From Deltaproteobacteria bacterium (GTDB lineage Bacteria; Myxococcota_A; Polyangia; JAAYKL01): a DNA stretch of 41,138 nt. The position numbers and the translations under genes are program-made. The notes beneath the pieces were generated by a model. That model was not told the DNA's origin. It worked only from the letters and a program-made list of their open reading frames with translations, and made no database searches. The stretch is taken from contig JAFGQN010000125.1 in NCBI GenBank assembly GCA_016935665.1, forward strand, positions 1 through 41,138. Reading direction: 5' to 3'. The stretch's first letter is position 1; each line of letters opens with the position of its first letter. Below, piece by piece: positions 23,256-31,963 of the stretch.

Positions 23256-26120
23256 ATGAATGGTCTTCCCGCAGTGTTGATAGTGCTGGTCACGCTTGCT
23301 CAGGGGGAAATCTTGCCGCCAGTCGATCAGCCCGCCATCGATACATCGGTGCCACTGCCTCTTCCCCCTGAAACCATAGCAGAAGATACCGAAGTGGCTG
23401 AGGATTTGGAAGCGGCCATTGTAAAGCTGGCCGAGGAAAAAAATGAACAGGGCAAGCGCCTGCTCAAAAAGCGAAACTATTCCGAATCGCTGGCGCTTTT
23501 TCGCGAAGCCTTTGAACTGGATCCCCAAAAAGCGGAAGTGGTGAACAATTACGCGTATGTTCATGCATTGCTTGGAAATTTCGAAGACGCGGAGAAATAC
23601 TACGAAGAAACTATCCGACTAGCCCCGGAAAGAGCAGTCGCCTATTTAAACTACAGCGATTTGCTGGTGGAATATTCTCCGGAAGACGGTCGCATGCTGT
23701 CCAGAGCCGCCGGGCTTCTGGTAAAGGCGCGGGAACTTTTGGGCAATAGTCCCAAAGTTATTTTGCGACAGGCCCGACTTGAAGTATTGCGCGGTCAACT
23801 GGTGGATGCCGAGCGATTTTACAAAGAATATCTGTCTCAGCGTCGCCCCACTGAACGACTCAAGCTGGAATTGGGAGACTTCTTCAGGGATTTGGGAAAA
23901 GCAGAAGAAGCGATTCACTGGTACGAGGATATTAAAGACGCTAAAGTGAAGGAACTGGCGGACGGTCGCCTTTGGGAAATGGAAGTGGCTGCTCAAAGTG
24001 TGCGCATGGGGTGGCCCGAGGTGAAGGTGTCGCCACAATCTGAACGTCTGGCACAAAGTGCGCGCAAGCTGTTTAATGCCAAAAAATACCGTCAAGCTGA
24101 GGCGTTGTACATGCAGGTGCTGAAGAGTTCACCCACGTACGCGGGGGCCATGCTCGGCTACGGCGATTTGCTGTATCGCACCGGGAGAGTTCGTACGGCG
24201 GAGATGTACTGGTTGCGCGCGCTGGTTATCGATAGAGATAATCCCACATTGTACACCAAGCTGGCGCAGCTCTATTTAACCCGGAAGAATCAAAGTCAGG
24301 CCAATTGGGCGATTGTTTTTCTGACACGCGCGCTGGAACTGAGACCCCAGTGGATTGATTTGGAGCTGGATTTGGCCATGGCCCTGCGTGAAACAGGAGA
24401 TCCACTTGGGGCATTGTCTCACGTAAAACGCTTTTTAAATCGCGTGGAGCTGTCTTCTGAAAAGCGGCAGGATGCCCTTAAAATGAAACGCGCCCTGGAA
24501 ACACTGGTACCACCGGAAGACTTGATTGACAGTGGCCTGGTGGACGGACAGCATTTGGAGGGAGAGTCCCTCAGCGACGAAGTCACTGAGTCGCTTCAGA
24601 TAGCCAAAGCGCATTTGAAGCGTGGAAATCTGAACGGCGCCATGACGGTGCTTGGAAATCTCGATGAAAAAGATCGCAGTCCGGTGGTGCTCAATCTGGA
24701 AGCACGAATACTGATGGGTGCTGGGAAAACTCGCGAAGCCGTTAAAGTGCTGGTGCAATCGCTTCAAAAAAATGAAAAGCAGCCCATCATTCACGAGCAG
24801 TTGGGAATGGCTTTTGTTGAGCTTGGAAAAAAGGACAAAGGACGCATTCACCTGTTACGTGCGGAACAACTGGGGTATACCGGGGCCACCTATCTTCTGG
24901 CGCAGCTGGATGCCGGTGAGCTCGACAACAGTCTGATTTCCATTTTTCGGGATTTGACTCGAATCAAACAATTGATAGCCGCGCGTAAACGCATTCGATC
25001 ATTTCTGTTAAATGATGCGGCATCCATCTATCGTTCCGAAGCGCGTGCGCTAAACGAAAAGCTCACGCAGCGGTTTGATGCATTTAACGCTATTGCCGCG
25101 TTGAGTCTGTTTTCCTTTTTACTACTTGTTGTTGTTGTATTTGTTCGAATTTGGGGCGGCACAGATTTGCGCCGATTAATTGCCCGTTATCCCGACGCGG
25201 GGATTCAGGTGCAGCGCATTCTTTCGGCGGTGCGTCATGAGGTGCTGAAACACAACACCATGATGCTGGTTGGGCTGGTGGAGGCCATGGATGACGATGA
25301 GAATGTGGCCAGCCGCATTTCCCATTTTCAAAAACAGATGTTGGGCGAAAACGGCGTTGGCGGCGTGTACGCTCGGCTGCAGCATTATGTGAACGAATTA
25401 AAGCAGATTGGGGATGCCCATAAAAAGCGATTGAACCTCAAACGGAAAGATGCGGTCACATCGCCTTTGCTTAAAGGGATGGAACTGGTGCGTCGCAATC
25501 GAATGAAGCTGACGCGTTATACGCAGTTGAATTACCCTTCCAAAGCATCCTTGAAACGGGAAATGAAACACGCTTCCGCTTTGCTGAATATTGAGGGATA
25601 CGAAGCGGTGAGAGATTTGCTCAACCAGCTGAGAACGCTTGAAGTGAATGAATCACTGTTGCGCGGCGTATATGAACAGTGCAAAATGGAACCCGCGTTT
25701 GCAGGCGTGTCGTTTGCGCCTCTTGAAATTTCACTGGAGAATCCCGACAACGGGTCCATCAATGTGGCCGTGCCCAGGGCGGCATTTGAAGACATTGTGA
25801 CAAATCTGATTCGCAATGCCATTCAATCTTCGGTGTTGTATACCGAGGATTTGGATGAAGTGGAGATAGGACTGATACTGGAAACCGAAGTGGATATGGT
25901 GACCGGCATTGAACGCGCGGTGTTGCTGGTCAAAGATCGCTCCCCCCGCGAATTGACAGCAGAGATGCTGCGTGGTCGTTACATCGAAGAAGGTCTCGGG
26001 CTGACAGCCGATTTGGTCACCCGTTATGACGGGACGCTGGATGTGTTTGGGGCTGAGGGCAAATGGGCCAAGGCGGTGGCGGTGAAATTGCCGGTGGCTA
26101 CGTATGGAGATGATACCTGA
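23256..26120 (+). CDS. TPR sensor histidine kinase
   Basis: 954 residues. A signal-peptide-like start (MNGLPAVLIVLVTLAQG) is followed by an acidic linker. A long tetratricopeptide array (about 60-590) includes NYAYVHALLGNFEDAEKYYE and GYGDLLYRTGRVRTAEMYWL. One membrane helix at about 609-632 leads to a cytoplasmic kinase. The kinase has His661 in SAVRHEVLKHN as likely phospho-acceptor, N-box DIVTNLIRNAIQSS (Asn850, Asn854) and a G-box EEGLGLTADLV. The D-box, normally DxGxG, reads KDRSPRE, so the kinase is atypical. TPR arrays bind proteins or peptides, so the signal is probably a periplasmic protein or complex. The stop overlaps the start of the following receiver gene by one base. Confidence 0.88.
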   Translation: MNGLPAVLIVLVTLAQGEILPPVDQPAIDTSVPLPLPPETIAEDTEVAEDLEAAIVKLAEEKNEQGKRLLKKRNYSESLALFREAFELDPQKAEVVNNYAYVHALLGNFEDAEKYYEETIRLAPERAVAYLNYSDLLVEYSPEDGRMLSRAAGLLVKARELLGNSPKVILRQARLEVLRGQLVDAERFYKEYLSQRRPTERLKLELGDFFRDLGKAEEAIHWYEDIKDAKVKELADGRLWEMEVAAQSVRMGWPEVKVSPQSERLAQSARKLFNAKKYRQAEALYMQVLKSSPTYAGAMLGYGDLLYRTGRVRTAEMYWLRALVIDRDNPTLYTKLAQLYLTRKNQSQANWAIVFLTRALELRPQWIDLELDLAMALRETGDPLGALSHVKRFLNRVELSSEKRQDALKMKRALETLVPPEDLIDSGLVDGQHLEGESLSDEVTESLQIAKAHLKRGNLNGAMTVLGNLDEKDRSPVVLNLEARILMGAGKTREAVKVLVQSLQKNEKQPIIHEQLGMAFVELGKKDKGRIHLLRAEQLGYTGATYLLAQLDAGELDNSLISIFRDLTRIKQLIAARKRIRSFLLNDAASIYRSEARALNEKLTQRFDAFNAIAALSLFSFLLLVVVVFVRIWGGTDLRRLIARYPDAGIQVQRILSAVRHEVLKHNTMMLVGLVEAMDDDENVASRISHFQKQMLGENGVGGVYARLQHYVNELKQIGDAHKKRLNLKRKDAVTSPLLKGMELVRRNRMKLTRYTQLNYPSKASLKREMKHASALLNIEGYEAVRDLLNQLRTLEVNESLLRGVYEQCKMEPAFAGVSFAPLEISLENPDNGSINVAVPRAAFEDIVTNLIRNAIQSSVLYTEDLDEVEIGLILETEVDMVTGIERAVLLVKDRSPRELTAEMLRGRYIEEGLGLTADLVTRYDGTLDVFGAEGKWAKAVAVKLPVATYGDDT

Positions 26121-26611
26121 TGACAAACAGAACAAGGCAAACAGTTGTGCTCATTATCGAAGACGGTGACGAATATCTGGACAGTCTAAGCAAATTTGTT
26201 CAGGGGCCCGTGTACCTGCAGGCCAAAAGCGGTGAGCAGGCAGTGCGAATGCTTCAGGAGAGCAGCGTCGATTTGATTTATCTGGATATGCGTTTCGATC
26301 GGATTCCCATGAGCGATTTGCTTGGGGATCACGTTAAAGCCACCAGGGAACACAATGGGGATCCATTGCGGGCATACAAATTTTTGCAAAACAATCAGGG
26401 TCTGTTCATTCTGGAAAAACTCCGCAAAGAAAATCTAACCCACATTCCAGTGATTCTGGCCTATGATTTTTCACGGCAGCAAAAGCGCTATGAACACCTT
26501 AAAAGCATTCACCCGTCGCTGCGCTGGGTTCCCGATGCCGTCACTCCCAGCGAAATTCGCAATCTCATGGAGGATTGCCAAAATAGTGGTGGAGGGCAGG
26601 GTGAGGATTGA
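26120..26611 (+). CDS. Stand-alone receiver protein of the cassette
   Basis: 163 residues with a receiver fold: LIIEDGDEY (acidic pocket), Asp56 in IYLDMRFD as likely phospho-acceptor, then a long insertion, then FILEKLRKENLTHIPVILAYDFS. The usual Thr/Ser of strand 4 is replaced in ILAYD, and the conserved Lys of strand 5 is not evident (RWVPDAVTPSE), so signalling may be atypical. The insertion after the Asp occurs at the same place as in the receiver of the NtrC-like activator. There is no output domain. The gene is coupled to the kinase (one-base overlap) and to the DUF3943 gene (11-base overlap). Confidence 0.83.
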   Translation: MTNRTRQTVVLIIEDGDEYLDSLSKFVQGPVYLQAKSGEQAVRMLQESSVDLIYLDMRFDRIPMSDLLGDHVKATREHNGDPLRAYKFLQNNQGLFILEKLRKENLTHIPVILAYDFSRQQKRYEHLKSIHPSLRWVPDAVTPSEIRNLMEDCQNSGGGQGED

Positions 26612-27284
26612 TTTTCCGCCGATTCGCGTTTTCGCTGTCGTAATGGTAACAGCCATATGCCTTTTGACACCACTGCCCGGCAAGTGCACGAATCATGTTG
26701 GTCCCCCAAAGCCATCATGCGAAACACTGCCTCAGGCGGCGCTTATATTGATGCCAATTGCCAGAACCGTCATTTTGAACGCGGGCATGTACGCCGGGCT
26801 GGTGATTTTGTGGCCCCACGCATTTGCGCCCAAACAGGGGACCACCGACTCGTTTCGCGAGAGCTTTTCCACGCCGCCATACATGAATTCCAAACAGGTT
26901 TTTTTTCAGCTGGACGATGACCCATGGTTTATCAATACGATCCTCCACGGCATCTATGGTTCGGAAGTATATCTCTCTGCCCGCACCTATGGTCACAATG
27001 CCATGATTGGATTTCTGTACGCCGCCTTTGCTTCAACCACCTGGGAATATCTGGTGGAATCCTGGTTTCATCGCCCCTCGGGAATCGACCTTATCTGGAC
27101 ACCGTTCGCCGGCGCCGTGATTGGTGAGTTGCGTTTTCAGTTGATGAGACTCATCCTTAGGCGCGTACCGTCCCGCGGGGTGCGCATCGCACTTGTATCA
27201 TTGCTTGATCCGTTGGGCCAACTGGAACGGTTGATGCTGGGGTGTCGATTGGGAGATGAGAACGGGTGTCAGATGGCGCGTTGA
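26601..27284 (+). CDS. DUF3943-type membrane protein
   Basis: 227 residues from the GTG at 26601, chosen because GGAGGG lies four to five bases upstream and because it leaves a plausible N-terminal signal or anchor (RVFAVVMVTAICLLTPLPG). The open frame extends further up only inside the previous gene. The core, PWFINTILHGIYGSEVYLSA followed by TTWEYLVESWFHRPSGIDLI and TPFAGAVIGE, matches DUF3943, a family of poorly characterised proteins thought to be outer-membrane or membrane associated. As last gene of the signalling cassette it may be the effector, or the envelope partner sensed by the TPR kinase; both are inference. Confidence 0.8.
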   Translation: MRIDFPPIRVFAVVMVTAICLLTPLPGKCTNHVGPPKPSCETLPQAALILMPIARTVILNAGMYAGLVILWPHAFAPKQGTTDSFRESFSTPPYMNSKQVFFQLDDDPWFINTILHGIYGSEVYLSARTYGHNAMIGFLYAAFASTTWEYLVESWFHRPSGIDLIWTPFAGAVIGELRFQLMRLILRRVPSRGVRIALVSLLDPLGQLERLMLGCRLGDENGCQMAR

Positions 27285-27299
27285 CTTTGCAAGTTCTTA

Positions 27300-27635
27300 T
27301 TAGAGGTTCCTGCTGTAATCTTGCAAACGCTCATTTTTATATAGATAAAAATTCTTTAGCTGTTTTTGGGTTTCCACCATGGCATCCATTTTGACAAATT
27401 GTGTCATGCTTTTTCCCTTGTGCGAGTAGCTGATTTGATAGTAAGGCCCGTGCTTCTTTGGATTCTCCGGGTCCTTGCAGCGACAGTTTGGATTTCCACA
27501 AACGTTGTATTTGCAGATGCTTTTGCTACCGGTACAGGATATGAAATTCCGTTTAATAGATACAGAAACAATCTCACGGATTTTGTCCTGCTGACCGAAA
27601 AACAGATCTGTCAGGGTATTGCTTTGGCTGGCCAT
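27300..27635 (-). CDS. DUF6788-like protein, transposon-associated
   Basis: About 111 residues from ATG 27635. The centre has a zinc-binding-like cluster, CKYNVCGNPNCRCKDPENPK, followed by KHGPYYQISYSHKGK and a helical C-terminus. This arrangement (CGxPxCRC then HGPYY) is typical of DUF6788 proteins, which commonly sit beside or inside transposase genes. No transposase accompanies it here and no ribosome binding site is clear, so it may be a leftover. A further ATG 33 bases upstream is an equally weak start. It converges with the DUF3943 gene, leaving 15 bases between stops. Confidence 0.6.
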   Translation of the reverse strand: MASQSNTLTDLFFGQQDKIREIVSVSIKRNFISCTGSKSICKYNVCGNPNCRCKDPENPKKHGPYYQISYSHKGKSMTQFVKMDAMVETQKQLKNFYLYKNERLQDYSRNL

Positions 27636-27950
27636 TATACAAACAATTTTCTTGTGGCGCTGGCGCATCGACGATTGTTGCAGCTATCAAACTAAAAAAA
27701 CAGTTGGAAGGAAAAAAGTGGTTCTCCAGTTCAGTGGATGCAATGCGTCACCCGATGAAAATAAAAAAGCATACGCTTTGGATCTGCTTTGGAAAATATC
27801 GCGCCATACCCGCCAATTCGTTACCTTATTCGTATCCTCTTGCCCCTTCAGGCATTTTGTCAATTGGGATGGTGCAGTCCCGGCCCGCGTTTGTGGAAGC
27901 GCCCGTGGGCCATTAAATGAAAGACGCCGATGTGTGGACACAAACTGAAA
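27636..27950. other. Stretch without supported gene
   Basis: About 315 bases between the DUF6788-like gene and the DUF2179-type gene. Overlapping short open frames on both strands show no ribosome binding site and no recognisable product; probably decayed mobile-element flank. Confidence 0.4.
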
Positions 27951-28511
27951 CTATTTTGCTTTTCGCCCCATGACGCGCCATCCGGTTCGCGGTGGGGCGA
28001 TTGGGCGCAAACTGTATCCAGAGTCGGCGCTTTCCACCACAATGAAGCAGCTTTCGTCTCTGTCTCTGGCTTGCTGCACGAGTGCTCTTACGCGTTTTCT
28101 GGGAACCTGGGCAAATAGCAGAGAAATGGGACCGTCCATTCCCGTACCTTTCAATTCAGTGACTGCAAAGCCTCCTGCTCGCAAAGTCAGGGAAACTTCC
28201 CTGCCTTTGCGGGTAAAGAGCATCACGGATTTGTCTCCGACCGCCAACCACTTTTCAATGGTAAGCCCCACAGCACTGCCTGTCGCAAATCCCAGCGCGT
28301 AAAAAACGGACAACCATGGTTCGGTTTTAACACCGTTAATCACCTCGGATACTACCCAAATCCATATCATTATTTCCACAAATCCCAGGCACCAGGACAC
28401 AAATCGGCTGCCACGGATAATGAACATGGTGCGCAGTGTACCCAGTCCCACGTCCAGAATGCGCGCCAAAAAGATGATTATGCCATTGATAAGCAGAGAT
28501 TCTGTCAGCAT
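27951..28511 (-). CDS. DUF5698/DUF2179 (UPF0316-type) membrane protein
   Basis: 186 residues from ATG 28511, with GGGAGAG five bases upstream; further upstream codons are ignored. Three hydrophobic segments (LLINGIIIFLARILDVGLGT, SWCLGFVEIMIWIWVVSEVI and FYALGFATGSAVGLTIE) precede a cytoplasmic domain of about 90 residues ending in the mixed alpha/beta pattern of DUF2179. GTLRTMFIIRGSR in the first loop is typical of the family. The function is unknown; DUF2179 is thought to be a small ligand-binding domain. It is a single gene on this strand. Confidence 0.85.
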   Translation of the reverse strand: MLTESLLINGIIIFLARILDVGLGTLRTMFIIRGSRFVSWCLGFVEIMIWIWVVSEVINGVKTEPWLSVFYALGFATGSAVGLTIEKWLAVGDKSVMLFTRKGREVSLTLRAGGFAVTELKGTGMDGPISLLFAQVPRKRVRALVQQARDRDESCFIVVESADSGYSLRPIAPPRTGWRVMGRKAK

Positions 28512-28984
28512 CACAACTCTCCCTATTAAAAATAATATCAAAAAAAAAATCGTCGTTATCGATATCACTGGGCAAATTATCAATACCACCTGATAAAATC
28601 GACAGAATAATCAACGTATTGCACTGGGCGTTTTATGTCGGATTACCCTTCAAAGGGACAACTCTGATCATTTTGTTTTTGGTCGATGTCGAGTATTTGA
28701 GTTGAAACAGTATATTGGCGAAAGCGGCAATCCTGGCAGCCAGCCCTCACTGGGACCAGCATGCGCTGGGATGACTGCGGGTACGTCATTGATTTCATGT
28801 TCATGCATTTTTCGTTAGATACCGCGAAACCTCGCCTCCGATGTTTACTTTTCACCCTGAACGTCGCTGTGTGACGGAAACATCATCTCTGTAACATTTT
28901 GCTGGTTTGCCGTTTGGCCGATTTCGTTGGGCCGGTTATGTGCTATGGAAGGGCAGAATCGTTTCGTTGACACTGGGATTGGCG
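28512..28984. other. Divergent intergenic region
   Basis: About 470 bases between two divergent genes. The first 100 bases are A/T-rich, including a run of ten A, and probably carry the DUF2179-type promoter (a TTGATA-17-GATAAC pair is present on the minus strand). The rest contains only short frames without initiation signals. No RNA gene was recognised. Confidence 0.4.
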
Positions 28985-31456
28985 ATGGGCCGAATATGGC
29001 GACGTACACTACTGTTGATGATGACTGCACTGGTGTCTGGTCAGCAACCGGAGCCGGGGAATCTGTTTTTTTTGCGCCAGATGAGACTTGTTGTGCCTGA
29101 TGTGTCAGACATTCCCGAAGATACACTGCCCACCCCTTTGCCGGCGTGGACTCCCCGCGCCATGGAGACCCGACAGCCGGTTCATCGCGTGTGTTTTGTT
29201 TTTGCCGAGGAGGTCCCCAATGTGCTGCAGGCGGAAGCGCTTTCGCTGCTTGGCAATGTGCCTGCACTCAAAACCGGTCAGACGTGCAGTGGGGATAACG
29301 ATTTGACAATTGTGGTGGGGACCAGCCAGACGCTTGAAGAAGAGGAAATTCTGCTGCAGTGTCCCGCTCACACCGGCGCTCGCATGTTGCATGTGTTGAG
29401 CGGCCAGGGGCGTGGTATGATTTCGCCCATCGGGATTGCCCTGTATCGCGCGCTGTCCCTTTTAGGAATTGCGTTTTTGCATCCTTTGTCGCCTCATATT
29501 CCAGATCAGGCCACATTGCCGATGGACGATATTTATATACGGGAAACACCCCATCTGCAGATTCGCGGCATTCATCTGCACACCATGCATCCTTTGGAAT
29601 TCACAGACTTTCTCAACGGGTGGGGCCCAGCGGGTATTGAGGATGAAACGGGGTTTGAAAACACAATGGGTAACTGGAAAAGCTTTCTGGTATGGATGCT
29701 GGCAAACGGCATGAACCGGGTGCAATGGGCACTGCTTTGGAACCAAAGGTGGGCCGATTTTGCCGACTCTCCACTGCGAAAAAAAAGGCTTGAACAAATC
29801 GTGGCGATGGCCCATCGCTTTGGTGTGGAGGTGGGCATTGATGCGCCGGTTTCCTTAAAGCAACAAAACGCGTATCGGCTGGTGCGTACGGTTGGAAGCC
29901 TGCCTGAGGAACTGGCGCAAATACGCGAACGTATTGATTATCTCATGGCTACCGGAATTGATTTTCTGGCGCTGGAAAGCGGCACTTCGGAGTTTACCCA
30001 CGCCAGCCCCCGTCGAATGCTGGAGAGGCTTAATTATATTGTGGCGTATCTGGACGAGAAATATGCAAAGACAGCCACCATTAAGGTGCACGTGTCGTCG
30101 GGACAACGGGCCGGTGACTTTGTGGACCCGGTTTTTAAGAACGCATTGAATGTGAACTTTCTGCCATCCGTTGCCGACCCCAGGCTGGGGGTGATGCCGC
30201 ACACTGTGGGCTACTATGGATTGTCGGATCCCGCTCCCGTCTATGGCAACCGCGATTTTACGCATATGGATGCCTACATTCAGGCCGAAGTGGGAAAACG
30301 GGAAGTGATTTGGTATCCCGAGTCGGCATACTGGTGCAGCATGGATGTGGACGTGCCGCTTTTTTTGCCCGTATATGCTGAACGCCGTATGCATGACCTG
30401 CGACATCTGGAACACCGTCGCCTCGCCCGCGCAGATGGCGTGGGAATTGACGGTGAAGTGATTTTTTCCTCGGGGTGGGAGTGGGGCTTTTGGCTGGGCG
30501 ATGTGGTGGCCGCCAGAGCCGCATGGAATCCCATGATGGAAATCACCGATGATGATACCGCATTTGTGGCGCAGCTGGAAAACGTGTTGGCCCCGTTTGA
30601 TGAGTCTGCCTGGCCCATGGCGGCGCTGGTGGCCCAGTTGGCCTTTGCGCAGAGAGAGCTGTTGATATGGGGGAATACTAAACAGGCAGGGGAATCGTTT
30701 GATTCCGCACTCGCCGGTCAGGCGTATCTTCAGGGAGTGGAGCCACTCGACGAAATGGCCATTTATCTGCAGCAGGTGCCGGGCGCCCCATTAACGGGCA
30801 CTCAGCCGGAACGTATTGCACTCTTCCCTGGTGGCCGCAAAGGGGGGCTGACATCGAGTCACGTCCAGCAGGTGGGAATGCTTCTGCGTCAAATGAAGTG
30901 GACATTTGCAACCCTGTATCATCGCCTGGCACAGTTGTCAGATGGGATTGATAAAGATGCCCGCTGGCTGTACAGCGAAATCAGTGATGGACTCAACATC
31001 ACGCATCTGCGCGCCGCACAAATGGAAGCATTGTTTCACTTCCAGCTGGCCTTTGCCAATGATGATTTTCAACGCACTACCCAAATGGCAGCACTCTCAA
31101 AGACGCTGATTGATGAGGCGTTGCGGGTGGTGCGACACAGAGAGCTGTTTTATCGCATGCCCGTATCTTTCCTTTCGAGTCGACGCGCCAATCCGACCGC
31201 ATACGAATTTGGTTATTTGTGGACTGTTCACGATTTGTATTACTGGCGTCGGGATCATCTGAAAGTGACCACCCAAAATGATAACCCATGCTTCGCCAAT
31301 ATTTACGATCCGTTTTTACTGGCATTTGGAACCCCGGCAGCCGAAAGTCGCGTATCGAAAGTGATAGCCCTGCTCAACCGGGTGACGAAACTGGACTGGC
31401 AATCCTGTTTAACCCTCGAACCTTTGCCGGAAAAATGGGTGGATAAAACGGAATGA
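28985..31456 (+). CDS. Large secreted protein, possible TIM-barrel glycoside hydrolase
   Basis: 823 residues. The start at 28985 gives a clean signal peptide (MGRIWRRTLLLMMTALVSGQ); earlier in-frame TTG and GTG codons exist, and the ribosome binding site is unclear in all cases. The N-terminal 170 residues form an alpha/beta segment (LTIVVGTSQ), like the leading domain of GH20 and GH67 enzymes. A region with TIM-barrel character follows: HLQIRGIHLHTMHP, ANGMNRVQWALLWNQRW, MAHRFGVEVGIDAPVSL, FLALESGTSEF. The C-terminal 300 residues are helical. Trp-rich motifs (SSGWEWGFWLGD) fit a carbohydrate site. I could not name the family or locate catalytic acids with confidence. It is a single gene converging on the 83-aa gene, and is close to another exported hydrolase. 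Confidence 0.75.
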   Translation: MGRIWRRTLLLMMTALVSGQQPEPGNLFFLRQMRLVVPDVSDIPEDTLPTPLPAWTPRAMETRQPVHRVCFVFAEEVPNVLQAEALSLLGNVPALKTGQTCSGDNDLTIVVGTSQTLEEEEILLQCPAHTGARMLHVLSGQGRGMISPIGIALYRALSLLGIAFLHPLSPHIPDQATLPMDDIYIRETPHLQIRGIHLHTMHPLEFTDFLNGWGPAGIEDETGFENTMGNWKSFLVWMLANGMNRVQWALLWNQRWADFADSPLRKKRLEQIVAMAHRFGVEVGIDAPVSLKQQNAYRLVRTVGSLPEELAQIRERIDYLMATGIDFLALESGTSEFTHASPRRMLERLNYIVAYLDEKYAKTATIKVHVSSGQRAGDFVDPVFKNALNVNFLPSVADPRLGVMPHTVGYYGLSDPAPVYGNRDFTHMDAYIQAEVGKREVIWYPESAYWCSMDVDVPLFLPVYAERRMHDLRHLEHRRLARADGVGIDGEVIFSSGWEWGFWLGDVVAARAAWNPMMEITDDDTAFVAQLENVLAPFDESAWPMAALVAQLAFAQRELLIWGNTKQAGESFDSALAGQAYLQGVEPLDEMAIYLQQVPGAPLTGTQPERIALFPGGRKGGLTSSHVQQVGMLLRQMKWTFATLYHRLAQLSDGIDKDARWLYSEISDGLNITHLRAAQMEALFHFQLAFANDDFQRTTQMAALSKTLIDEALRVVRHRELFYRMPVSFLSSRRANPTAYEFGYLWTVHDLYYWRRDHLKVTTQNDNPCFANIYDPFLLAFGTPAAESRVSKVIALLNRVTKLDWQSCLTLEPLPEKWVDKTE

Positions 31457-31465
31457 TGAAAATAT

Positions 31466-31717
31466 CTACTCCACCGGCAGTTTGCCGATGGTGCGCACGG
31501 AAATGATTTTTTCCCAGTCGTAGTAGGTATTGATTGCTGTCTCTTTGGTGGTTTCGGTGATGCGGACAAATTCTTCGCCCAGAAAAATAACGGCGTTGCT
31601 GTAGATTTTGTCTTCGTTGATTTGGCAGCTGATATCCTTGCGCAGTTTTCGCGACAAGGTGCCGTGGACGGGCATGGATGCATACTCAAATATTTTTTCC
31701 AGGGTTTCCTTTTTCAT
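31466..31717 (-). CDS. Hypothetical protein, 83 aa
   Basis: ATG at 31717 with AGGAG seven bases upstream. The open frame reaches further up, but the added residues lie across an inverted repeat and lack a start signal. The product is small, charged and soluble, with alternating strands (SNAVIFLGEEFVRITE and DWEKIISVRTIGKLPVE); it is not recognised. It could be a small regulatory or ligand-binding domain. It ends 9 bases from the convergent secreted-protein gene. Confidence 0.7.
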   Translation of the reverse strand: MKKETLEKIFEYASMPVHGTLSRKLRKDISCQINEDKIYSNAVIFLGEEFVRITETTKETAINTYYDWEKIISVRTIGKLPVE

Positions 31718-31738
31718 TGTTTTCTCCTGATGGTTTAA

Positions 31739-31768
31739 ATCAAAACACTTCAATTGGGGTGTTTTGAT
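31739..31768 (-). promoter_or_regulatory. 10-bp perfect inverted repeat before the 83-aa gene
   Basis: Arms ATCAAAACAC and GTGTTTTGAT around a 10-base loop, 22-51 bases before the ATG at 31717 and just before its ribosome binding site. Spacing and symmetry would fit an operator. On the minus strand a TTTAAA follows the stem, so a terminator for a transcript coming from the hydrolase gene is a second possibility. Confidence 0.45.
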
Positions 31769-31963
31769 GGGGGTTGTAAACCGATGCGTGATCAACACGA
31801 CCTGTTGGCTTGCAGCTATCGTGCCTCGATTTTGTGGACCGGAAACCCACCAATTTGTGGAATGCTGGAATAATAATTGTTTAATAAATCCACATTGGCG
31901 TTCAACGGCCCAATATTTGTGACATTTGGGTGCCTGTATTGGACCGTATTGTTGTGCGAGTTG

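Noticed and set aside
27687-27941. 84-codon minus-strand frame between the DUF6788-like and DUF2179-type genes
   Set aside because: No initiation signal and no recognisable product.
28643-28855. 70-codon minus-strand frame with several Cys residues
   Set aside because: The Cys spacing (CQDC and single Cys) does not form a complete metal site and no ribosome binding site precedes it.
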